In this document: piece by piece, positions 50,801 through 62,800 of the stretch
Numbering within the stretch: position 1 is the first letter of the stretch
Layout: every line of letters begins with the position of its first letter
Origin: Tetracentron sinense
Taxonomy: Eukaryota; Streptophyta; Magnoliopsida; Trochodendrales; Trochodendraceae
Assembly: GCA_015143295.1 (NCBI GenBank)
Contig: CM026565.1
Location: forward strand, 15,870,041-15,934,040
Direction: 5' to 3'
DNA length: 64,000 nucleotides
Position numbers and translations under genes: made by a program
The notes under the pieces: model-generated
Told to the model about the DNA's origin: nothing
Seen by the model: the letters and a program-made list of their open reading frames with translations, nothing else
Database searches by the model: none

Positions 50801-53800
50801 TCACATAGACCTACGAGATCGATTATCAGGAAACATTTGCTCCTGTAGCCAAGATTAATACAATCAGAATTCTTCTTTCGGTAGCAGCAAATTAGTTGTG
50901 GCCTCTCTTTCAGCTAGATGCGTAGAACACTTTTCTTTATGGAGATCTCCAAGAAGAAGTTTATATGGCTTTACCTCCTGGGTTGAATGTTCAAAATCAG
51001 AAGGGTAAAGTTTGTTGTTTGAAGAAGGCAATGCATGACTTTAAACAGTCTCCTAAGGCTTGGTTTGAAAGGTTTAGTGGAGCTGTGAAGAAGTTTGGGT
51101 ATACTCAATGTCACTCCGATCATACATTGTTTGTGAAGCATTTGGGAAACACAACTACAGCATTTCCAGTGTATGTAGATGATATCGTTATAATTGGAGA
51201 TAGCCACCTTAGATACAGTATCTTAAGGATCTTCTGACCAAAGAGTTTGAGATTAAAGATTTGGGTTTACTCAGGTATTTCCTTGGGATTGAAGTTGCCC
51301 ACTCAAGGAATGAGATCTTCATATCTCAGAGAAAATATATCCTTGATCTGTTGGAAGACACTGGAAATCTTGGCTCGAAACCTGTAGCAACTCCTATGAA
51401 AGCTAATATTAAACTTAACTATTAGAGTGGTGAATTACTCGAAGATGTTGGTATTTTTCAGAAACTTGTTGGTAGGCTGATTTACTTATCTTTGATTTGT
51501 CTTGATATTGCTTATGCAGTGAGTGCAATCAGTTAGTTAATACATAATGCTAGGACTATACACCTTGAGGTTGCAGAACGAATTTTGAGATACTTAAAGT
51601 CTTCATCAGGACGAGGGTTATTATTCAGATGGAATGAGTGCTTGAAGGTAGAAGTGTATACAGAATCTGATTGGGCTGGGTTAGTAAGAGATTGTCGACC
51701 TACATCAGGCTATTGCGCCATGGTTGGTGGAAATTTGGTTATCTGGAGAAGTAAGAAGCAGTTTGTGTTTGCACGGTCTAGTGCCGAAGCAGAGTACAGA
51801 GCCATGGCTCATGGAGCCTATGAGTTATTGTGGATTAAGACCTTGATGACAGGACTGGGTTTCTCAAACCCTTCAGAGATGACACTATTGTGATAATAGA
51901 GCTACTTTAGCATTGCACATAACCCAGTACAACATGATAGGATCAAACATATTGAAGTTGGCAGACATTTCATCAGAGAGAAGATATGTTCGAAGATAAT
52001 TAGTCTTGTCTTTGTAAGAACAGAAGACCAGTTAGCAGATGTTCTTACGAAGGTGGTTGCTTCATCACGTCATCATGGGCTCATTGGCAAGCTTGGCATG
52101 CTGGACATTTATGCCTCGCTTGAGGGGGAGTGTCGTAATGGGCCATCTAAATAAGCCCATTACAACTTTATTATCTAGTTACTATTTTATGTTTTATTGT
52201 CTATTGTCTTTTATGTAACTAAGGACTTTTATGTCCTTTCATTCTATTAGTAATATAAAAGAATAACTAAAGGGATGGAGACATTAATTCTATACCTATT
52301 CCCCTTTCTTCTTCCTCTTCTCCTCTTTATCTCTTTCCATAAACCTTAGTTTACTATTCCTAATTTTCTACTATCACAAAAAAGGAAGATAGTGAAGAGG
52401 GTGTTACCTATTAAACTAGAGTTGAGTATCTAAAGAGGAGATGTGCTTTTAGAGTGTTGTGTGAGCTATGCATTCTAGTTAATCTTAAGGGAAAATTTGA
52501 TAAAATAGCAATAACACAATTTGAATCCTGTTTTGTTGTTCCTCTCTATTAAAACCCTGACAAAAAGACAATTATGTTTTATTGAATAAAATGTTAAAAC
52601 AACCAAGAACCAACATATTAAATAGAATGAGTTTAGCTAAGCTGAGGATATTCAGATGGATGAGTGGAAATACTAACTAGAAATGAATGGATTAACTAAT
52701 TAGAAATGAGTGGAAGTACTAAATTAGAATGAGCACGTTTGAGAGAATCTGAGTAGCTCCGATAAATGATAAAATAAGAAGAATCGATTGAGATGATTGA
52801 GATGGTTTGGACATGTTTAATGAAGACCAATGACCACTATTGAGGAATGAATTTATGCAAGTTGAAGGCTCTAAAATACCCTTGACGAAGAAAAACCTCA
52901 AAAAACCAAAGTTTTTTTTTTTACATCATTCTCCTTTTTTTTGTTTTGTTTTGATTGGTAAATGATGTATTTATTAAAAAGGAGAAAGTCTAACAGTTTA
53001 CAGAGATGTAAACTAAGAACAAGCAGAAGCAATCAACCACATAATAGGGAAGAGAGGAAGAAAGAAAAAACAAGCAAACAACCACTCAAGCTAACAAAAA
53101 GCTATACTGTCTCCTCATAGCGCCAGGTTGTCCCTCATGTCCTGACCCAATTGATTTATGGAGCTCTAGTTCACAATCAGATGTCGCACCCGAGTCAGAA
53201 TTCTGTGATCTAGGGATACTGAATTGTCGAAAATACGACCATTCCGCTTTTTCCAAATAGACCTCGAGATATCAGCAGGCAAAATAGACTAGATTAGCTC
53301 CTTAGCGCCCACCAAAGCCATCAACCGCCAACCAGATAAGAAGCTCATAAAGGAATAGGGGAAGACCCACTCCACGCCCATTCTAGCCAAGAAGAAAGCC
53401 CAGAGCTGAAAGACAACCGGACAGTGCAGGATTAAATGATTCACAAACTCTTCCGCATTCAGGCACAAGTAGCATCGGTTGGCTAAGCTCCACTCTCGCC
53501 TCTTCAAATGATCCAAAGTAAAATTTTATCTAGTGTCGTGGACCAGAGAAAAAAAAATATTGTAGAAGGAACATGGTTAGCCCAGACAGCCTTATGAGGA
53601 AATGAGCTCAAAAGTGGAGGGTTAAAGGACCGTAAGAGTGATCGCACTGAAAATCGATCGCTGTTGCTTCAGGACCAAACCCTACAATCTTTAATCCGAG
53701 ATCTAGGGACAGAGGAACATAACCGAGCCAAAAGTCTTTGCATCTCCTTAATTTCCCAATCGTTTAAATCTCTTCTAAGTCTAGGACACCAAACTGGATC

Positions 53801-56800
53801 ACTCCCCAACCTCTCAACGCACTCGTCAATCGAGGCCATCCTATTGGTGGCCAGGCGAAAAATGAAATGAAAATCATCTCGAAGTCTCGACGGACCGCAC
53901 CAGACATCATTCCAAAACTGGATGTCATTTCCCAGTTTAAACCTAGTGAAAGGCTCTAAGGATGAAGCTACACCCATGATTCCTTTCCAAAGGCCCACCC
54001 TGCGGGGGGCCTCTGACCCCCTTAGACAACCAAGGTGATGGTAGACCATACTTGGCTACGATGACCTTCCGCCAAAGACACTCACGCTGCTCACCGAACT
54101 GCCACATCCATTTACCCAGAAGTGTCTTGTTCATTGCACTGAGTGGAATAATGTTTAGGTTCCCAGCCTCAAGCAAAACTCGCCTCCGTGCGGGTTGTTG
54201 CTTTGGAAGCTTAACACATTTCAACATCAATTTCCATGAACTCCATTTCACTTATCCATGAGTTCTCTGAATCAGGTTTTCTAACTCATTTGATAAGATA
54301 ACGATAATATGTACCCGCCCTAGTTCTGATTTCTCGCACTTGGATTACCCTTTCAACCTTCTCTTTTGCCTTATTGAGAATTTAGTCAAGTAACTTCCCC
54401 TCAACCGATCTTGTTCTAGGTTTAATATCACCATGATAAGATCAGCCACATTGAAGGTAGGAGATATGTCGAGGTTATGAGGAAGTTCAACCTCATATGC
54501 ATTCTCTCCAAACTTGTGAATTATCTTGCATGGACCAAATTTTCTTGTTTTTCAACATATGATTAGTACCAGTAGGAAACCTTTCTCTTCGAAGAAATAC
54601 CATGACTGAGTCTCCAACTTGATAATTTTTGTATCTCTTATGTCGATCACTCGCCTCCTTATATCGTTGATTCATCTCCACCAATTTTTGACGAACTTGA
54701 TCTTGAATTTCCTTAAGATTTTCAGCATATGCAATCACATCATCACTAACACGAGGCTGACCTGTTACGTCCAAGAGATCAACAACCTGATTTGGATTTC
54801 GTCCATATATAATATCAAAAGGGCTCTTTCCTGTGGACCTATTCACGGAACTGTTATAAGCGAATTCAGCTTGTGCTAAAGTCAGATCCCATTGTCGGAT
54901 ATTGTCCTTTGCAAGACAACGCAACAGGTTTCCCAAACTCCGCTTCACCACCTTCGTTTGCCCATCTATTTGAGGGTGATAAGCACTACTGTATTGTAAT
55001 TTAGTAGCTAAGAGCTTCCACAGAGTCCTCCAAAAATGACTTAGAAACTTCGTGTCTCTATAAGATGTGATAGTCTTTGGAACACCGTGGAGTCTTACCA
55101 CTTTTCGAAAGAACAGACTTGCCATGGGTGTAGCATGTAAAGTCTTCTTGCACGCAATAAGTGTGCCATTTTGGAAAAACAATCAACAACAACGAATATT
55201 GAATCCATACCTCTTGCTGTCCATGGTAATCACAAGACAAAATCCATACCAATGTCAACCCAAGGGGCTGTAGGGATTGGTAATGGGGTATATAACCTGA
55301 TATTCTGCTGCTGCCCCTTTGAAATTTGGCATGTACGACTTGTCATTGTTATAGACATCCCATTGCAAAGTGGGTCAAAAATACCTTTCAACAACTAAAT
55401 GGAGGGTCTTACTTCTACCAAAGTGACCTCCCAAACCACCTTCATGCAAAATTAGGAATTCTTGTAATGCCTCCTCTAGTATGCACAATTTGGTTCCCTT
55501 GAATAGATAACCATCACTGAAAGTAAACTCAGCCATTACCTTGTAATCCCTAATCTAACATTCCTCAACTATATTTTTGAAATAAGGATCATTCTCGTAT
55601 TGTTCTTTAATTACATCCAACCCAACAACGCATGTAGCCATAGTTTTCAACAAATAAACCCTCTGACTTAAGGTATCAACTACTTTGTTTTGCAAATCAG
55701 CTTTGTATCACAACATGAAGATATACTCTTGTAAAAATGCCACCCATTTTGCATGCCTTCTACTTTGTTTCCATTGGGAATTGAGAAATCTTAAGGCTTC
55801 ATGATCTGAGTGCAAAATGAATTCTCTTTGAATCAAGTAATGCCTCTAAAACATCAAAGCTTGGAATATGGCATTGAACTCTATGTCATAAGTGGAATAG
55901 TTTTGCCGTGCTCTATTGAGTTTCTCACTGAAATAGACAATTGGTCTTCCTTGTTGGCTCAACACAGCCCCAATACCCACCTTTGATGCATTGCAATCTA
56001 TTTTGAACACTTTATCAAAATTTGGTAGAGCTAGAACCGGTGCTTCCGTCATTCTCTTGACTTCTTGAAAACTTTCTTAAGCCTGAGGATTCCAGCTATA
56101 ACTTCCACCCTTAAGATACTCGGTAATAGGTGCCACTATGGTATTGAAGTTCTTGATGAATCTTCTATAAAATGTTGCCAGCCCATGGAAACTTCTAATC
56201 TCAGTTAATGTTTTCGGTGTAGGACAACTTGTGATAGCTTGTATTTTCGATTGACCAACCTCCACACCTTTAGATGATACCACAAATCCCAAAAACTCCA
56301 GTTTATCAACCATGAAGGCACACTTTTTAAGGTTGGCATAAATCTGATTCTGTCTTAAAAGTTGTAAAACAACCTTCAAGTGTTCAACATGTGTCATGTA
56401 GTCCTTGCTGTAAATCAATATATCGTCTAAGTAAACCACCAGGCTTGAGAACTTGATTCATGACTCATGAAAGTGCTAGGTGCATTGGAGAATCCAAACG
56501 GCATAACCATCCATTCATAAAGCCCATCTTTGGTTTTGAAAGCTTTTTTCCATTCATCTCCTTCCCAGATTCTTATTTGGTGGTACCCACTATTCAAATC
56601 CACGTTAGAGAATACTTGAGAATCAGATAACATGTCAAGGATATCATCGAGCCTTGGTATCGGAAACGTACTTGATAGTTATCTTGTTTATAGCCCTACT
56701 ATTTGCACACATCCTCCAAGACCCATCCTTTTTTGGCATGAGTAGTGCGGGTACAACACATGGACTTAAACTCTCTCAAATAAATCCCTTCTTTAGAAGT

Positions 56801-59800
56801 TCAAAAACCTGTCTTTGGAGTTCCACATGCTCCTTTGGACTCATTATGTAATTAGGAAGGTTTGGTAGGACAACTCCTGACACCAAATCGATGTGGTGTT
56901 GAATTTCCAACATTGGAGGTAACCCTTTAGGTAGATATTTAGGCATGACATCTTTAAAGTCATCTAATAACTCCTTTACTCTTTCAGGTATTGGTTGTGG
57001 ACTAATTTCCTCATTCCCGACTAATACATATACTATTCCTCTATCTTTGGTTTCTTCAACAAAATCAATCACATTCAAGAATGTAGAACTTCCAGTTTCC
57101 CTCTTGACGATGACATCTTCCTTAATCGGTTTTAGCACAAACTTCTTACCATTCAAGAAGAAAGAATAGGTACTCTTGTCACCTTGATGCTCATTTTTTC
57201 GATCATATTGCCAAGGACGACCCAAAAGAATGTGACATGCATCCATTGGGACAACATCGCACCACACCGACTTTAAATGAATTCCCAATTGAAAAATTGA
57301 CAAGAATTAGATGAGACAATAACCTCGTTGCCTTTTTTGAACCAAAGAATGCGGTAAGGTTGTGGATGCTTCGGTAAGGTTGTGGATGCTTCACTGTTTT
57401 AAGCCGTAACTTGTCCACCATCTCTTGAGCCACCAAATTTTCACTACTCCCACTAATGATTAAGTTGCAAAGTTTTCCTCCCGCGGTAGATTGAGTACGA
57501 AAGATGTTTTTATGCAGCCAATCATCTTTCGACTTTGCTAGTGGTGCAAGCATGGATTGTCGGATGACTAGGGTTTCACCAACTATGTCGGCATCAAGAT
57601 CTTCTTCCACATCATTAGACTCATGAGTGTCTTCATACTGATTTTCATCATCTTTATTTGCAAAATTTTCTTTAAGTTCCTTTTCTTGATCCTCTGCTAG
57701 ATTGACTTGAGCTTCACCCTTCTCCTTGGACAGTCATTTGATCTATGTCCAATTACTGAACACCTGTAACACTTGATGGCCCCTTGGCCTTGGAAATTGC
57801 CATTCCCTTGATCACCTCTTCCATTAGTAGGATTTGGTTGGCTGTTAGGACGGGTAGGAGCCGTTGCTCGTCTTCTTTCGTTGACATTTTCCCCACGGCT
57901 AGATGTTGCATCCCCACTACGTTCAGTCCCCATCTTTCTAGTAACACCACATGTGAGTTTGGCTTTAACTTTTAGCGCAAGCTGATAGGCATTACTCACT
58001 TCAAAGAAGTGATGCAGCCCTATCTCGTCTTGTATGGCCAACCGTAGGCCTATTCCTTTGGGCTTCACTCTTGGCTAGGCCAGTGTAGTTAAGGCGTCGC
58101 CTAGGCGATTTTGGGCCTGCATCGCCTAGGCGCCCCTCTAGGCGGGCAATCGTAGTTAAATTTTCTTTTTTTTTTTGCTTTAAAAAATCCAAAATTTCCC
58201 AATAAATAAATAAATAATATAAAAACATATAATGAAGTAGTAATAAGATTCTCAGGCAATCGTAGAGGGCTCTGCCTAATATTATACATGGACAATGACA
58301 CGAATTTGGGTATTTTGCCTAGATTTTGAAATGTTTAATACTCCACTATGTTAACATGTCTTTGGTTATGTGATGAATAATTGTAATAGACTTTTTATTT
58401 TATGTTTTTGTGGAATGTGGGTGGAGTTTTGGTCTTTTGGATGTTATATATATATATTTATATTAAATTTATCGCCTAGGCAACGCCTCGCCTAGCCGAG
58501 GCTAATCGCCTAGGCATCGCCTAGACGCCTTGACTACACTGGGCTAGGCTATGTCTTAACGAAACTTTATGGAACTCTGAGTGTATTCATTAACAGTTTT
58601 ATCATGCTGCCACATGTTTTGTACCTTATGGTATAAGCTTTGTTCATAATCTTGGGGAAGAAATTGAACCTTCAACTTCTCCTTCATTTTGTCTCATCTT
58701 CTTATCTTTCCCTTTCCCCTTCACGATCATTTTGGTAATGCTTCCACCATGTAGAAGCTGGTCCTCTAAGTTTTGCACCAACAAGTTTTACTTTTGTTTC
58801 TTCCGGGATTTCTTTCCAATCAAAATAGCTCTCTAAACTGTCCAACCAGTCCAAGAAATCTTCAGCTTCCATTTCACCATCAAAATCTGAAATCTGAACT
58901 CGTACACCATACTCTTTGGCATTTTGTAGAGCACGTACAATGCGATCTTCCCATCGTTGTGGTCTTTCGTTGCGTCTCATAGGCCTATCAATTTCCGCTC
59001 TACTCTCATCACTAGAGTTAGCATCTTCCCTTTGATTCATTGAATCATCATCATTTGTTGCCCTCCTCATACGACAATAATTTCTGTCACCATCACTATG
59101 CTGATCGGCGGCTATTACACGCATCACCATTTGCGAGTTGCTGCATGTCCCTAAACATCTCATAAGTTATTGCATTTCTGCCTCCTCTACCATGATTTCC
59201 ACTTGCACCTCTTGCAGCCATAACCGATGTAATTTCTCACCCCAAGAAAGGAATAAAGTAGACGAACAGCCACAAGGAGCAAACTTGCTCTGATACCACT
59301 TCATGTAAATAAAAGGGTAGAATAGCAAGCAAGAATTTTGAATAACACAATAACTTATAACATTTAAAATAACCTTTCAACTACCCATAAACACTACTTC
59401 AAAATCTGGCAAAACAAAGGGGAGTACCTTAAACAAAGCTGCTGGAAAACCGAAAACAGCAAAGGAAGAGAGTTCCTCTCGTGTCAAGATGCTGCGTAGA
59501 GGAGTCGATCAAGCCACAGATGAAAGTGACCTTGAATACTCTTTAATACCTTACTGGAAATTGCATTACAACCACTATTTTGAAGGATAAATGGACCCTT
59601 TCGTGTGAAACGCAGTGACAAGGCTGTTGGAACGTCTCGGAGCTTTAAGTGTCACAAAGGAAATTCCCAATCTCTCAAAACCCTAGCTGGAGGGGAGTCT
59701 TTCTTGTAGAGCAGGAGACCCCTTATATACCACTTATACAAGAAACACCCAAAATTTTTTAAAATTAGAAATAAGACCCCACATGTGAACAAATGACTAA

Positions 59801-62800
59801 ACAAACCTCCCTCACAAGTTCTGGACATAATTTAAAAGAGACCAAAACCCAAAAAGACAGAAATACCCTTGATTTAAAAAAAATCTCAAAAAACCATTTT
59901 TTTTACATCAATGAGCAACAAATAGAAGATAGAGAGATAGGAGGGATGGGGTTAGATACAGACTTGGTCACACATTGGGAGATAAGGTTGATGGAGTATC
60001 TGTTAGACATATATGCCCACAAAAGCCATTCCGGAATTGTATTAGTCTACTTTATCAATAAAAGCATATTTTACATCACACATTGTCTTCTAAATTGGGT
60101 AACATATTAAAAGTATCTCATAAGATGAGACTACTTTGCCCCTTAAGTAACATTGTAGGAAAACCATCCAATTAGTTTTGAACTAATTGCTAAGGAGATA
60201 TGGTTTTCCGGTTCCTTGTAGACCTAGAATTCTTCTAAGTTATTTAGGATACATCTGGACAATGTATTCCTACTAACTTACACATTGTTAGTTCCATATG
60301 ATGGAGTGATGAATCTCAATCACTGAGAAAAGAGTCTCTTGACTAAGATATGGATATAAGTAAGAAGTATTTATATTGCAATAGGATCGCTTAGTGGATA
60401 CCCTTAGAAATATACTGTCTATATATTTAGGGTAGTCCATTTGACGGAATGTCCTTAACATGAGAGGTCGACATCTTCTCTAATATTTGGATATATAGCT
60501 TTGATGTAGCCAATCGGCAATGTCCAACACACCGGACTAAATACGGGTTCATTGGGTTATGTACGCTATACTAGATGAAGTGTGTGTACGCTCAACAAGG
60601 ATTCCACTACTCTTCTAGAGTAATTTATATTGAGTTGATACTTGTCAAACAGGACTTGGAAAACCAGCGCTGATATTTATCGATGAAATGGTTTTATCGA
60701 GAAGTTTATTTTCTATGTAAAAGGAAAATAATAATAATTATTTCTTTTAAAAAATTTCAAAAATAGTTTTGAAAGTCCAAGTTTAACTAAAAGTATTAAA
60801 GAGAAAATGGTTTTTATTATAAAATAGGGATTACAGACAATATAAGATATTGTCCCGTAAGCTTATAACCATATTAGAAGTGGAAGGACGTATCTGTAAA
60901 CAAATCTTGTAATAGAAAATACCTGAAAGTAATTCTCTAATTTCTGGGGGTAGTCATATTGTGTTAATGGACATTATTGTGGTTAGTGGAAGTCCAGGGA
61001 CAGATGATATTCTATGATCCTAATGGTATTAAGGAAAGTGTTTTCTAGCAACAAGACTTTAACCAAAAGGTTAAGCACTTGGTCCCACAATCGGAAATAG
61101 GAGATCCCTTTAGATTCCATACACTAGGACCTTCTTAAAGCTTTAATTTAATTATGAATTAAATTAATTAATTTCTTTATGGTATAGTGAAGCTCTAATA
61201 GGTGAAAATGTGAAATCACATAAGATGTGATTAACCAAATGGGTAGGACCCATAGAGGATTTTGATAAAGATCAAAACTTGACCAACAAGAGTTTGTAAC
61301 TTTTAATGGGGCGTGTGATAGTGGACGCCCACTTCATGGTGGACATTATCCTTTTAGTTAGTTTGTAATCTTATCTCCTATTAGATAGGGATTAGATTAC
61401 TTGATTACTAATTAATGATTTCCTATTAAGTAGGGATTAGATTAATTTGTTACTAATGATTTCCTATTAAGTAGGGATTGAATTAGTTTGTTACTAATGG
61501 TTTCCTATTAAGTAGGGATTGCATTAGTAGGTTACTAATTAGTTTTCCTATTAAATAGGGAAAGGATAAAGTTAGTTTCTTATTTAGATAAATCCTAATT
61601 AATTAGGAATTATCATTAAAGAATCTTTATGAGAGAATTCTAATTGGATTAGAATAAGAGAGAGGAGTCTTGGATTGCAAGTAGGCAATCCAAGAGAGGC
61701 TATATATAGGGTGGAACGTCCACCCCTTGGCTTCACTCCCAACTCCAACGTTTCTCTCTCTCTCTCTCTCTCTCCAATAGCTTATGCCCCCCTCTCCCTC
61801 CTTTGGTAGTTGTACGGTCATCTCTCCCATTCTATTCTCTTGGTTTTAGTTTGGATCTTGAATAATATCAGAACTAATCTTGTTATCAAGAAATGATCTT
61901 GCATTCAAGAAAAGAATAAAAGATCATAGAACTTGAATTAGAAGGGCCATTAACTTCCATTAGAGAAAAACGTTAAAGAATTAAAGAAGGTTTGTGTGAA
62001 TCGCGAATGAGACTTTTCACTTGCGAAGTTTTGCGGGTATCGTTCTATCCTTCAAACCGTGGAATAGACTTATCAATTTTATAGTCGCAAAGGTGATTGT
62101 TGTTTTATCCTTTATTAAATAAAATCAATTAGAACTATAGTCAGATCTTGGGATTCGATGTATGCCCCTCAAGAATTGTTTTTCTAAAATTAAAAAGAGG
62201 CATACTTTTAGTATCACCAGATTCACCACAAGCACTTCCCTCTTAAGCAAAGTCACAATACTTTGGGAGAGATTAGTAGAAAAGAGTGGCCTCTCTGAAA
62301 TCACCCTTTTATGGTGTCATAACAGAATTAGAGGATTCACCCCTCAGATGAGCATGCTTAAGAAAGTTTTTGAATAGCTTAGTTCTTCCTTTTTTTGAAC
62401 TCATGCCTCTTACTCTAGATTTATATATCTTTACAAGCAAACACATCTTATGTGACCTACACAACATTTTTGTGTCCCCTTATAAAAACATGAAATGACT
62501 TGATTCACGTGTGTATAAAGCACTTACACAGCACGTGTGCCTCTTTTTAACTTCTCAAAAACCATTGTGCACATATACATCACTTGGTGCCGCATCACTT
62601 ATTTGTAGACCTCGTGGCCCTTCAGCATGTTTCCATCAACTCATCAAGAAGATCATGCTAGCGCTACTTAAAACCAAACTTTAATTTAGAATAACTTGAA
62701 ATTGATCCAAAACCCTTCTAACTTTCAAAACTCCTCTTCCTCACCCCTGAAGGAAATAAATAAACCAAAAAGTATCAACTCTTTACTTCAAAACTCCTTC

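Larger units (their letters stand above)
35014..52372 (+). mobile_element. Ty1/copia retrotransposon, interrupted by Gypsy-2
   Basis: Sense relative to the host gene. The 250-bp 5' LTR (35014-35263) and 242-bp 3' LTR (52131-52372) share most of their length. The flanks TTCAC and ATCAC give a 5-bp duplication with one mismatch. Gag remnants, protease to pre-integrase, integrase, RT and RNase H occur in copia order. About 13 kb of Gypsy-2 plus LINE sits between the pre-integrase domain and the middle of integrase. Frameshifts and stops show it is dead. Confidence 0.9.
52866..59910 (-). mobile_element. Gypsy-3: decayed chromovirus-like LTR retrotransposon
   Basis: Read on the minus strand: 5' LTR (59304-59910), primer site, gag, protease, RT, RNase H, integrase, polypurine tract, then only about 60 bp of the 3' LTR (52866-52928). 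A LINE fragment sits near the polypurine tract and an hAT MITE splits gag. Gag and pol differ from Gypsy-1, so it is another lineage. Stops and frameshifts are frequent. Confidence 0.8.
60001..62160 (+). mobile_element. LTR-like non-coding block, possibly a solo LTR
   Basis: Begins TGTTAGACATATATGCCC. About 1.7 kb in it has a promoter-like GGCTATATATAGGG (about 61699-61712), then a CT-rich leader with (CT)n, and AAATAAAATC near the end. No coding region. The layout suggests a long LTR of a non-autonomous element, but no partner LTR, right terminus or target duplication was found. Confidence 0.35.

Noticed and set aside
62162-62377. 71-codon plus-strand frame near the end of the giant intron
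   Set aside because: No motif, no splice logic with the host gene and ordinary intron composition.
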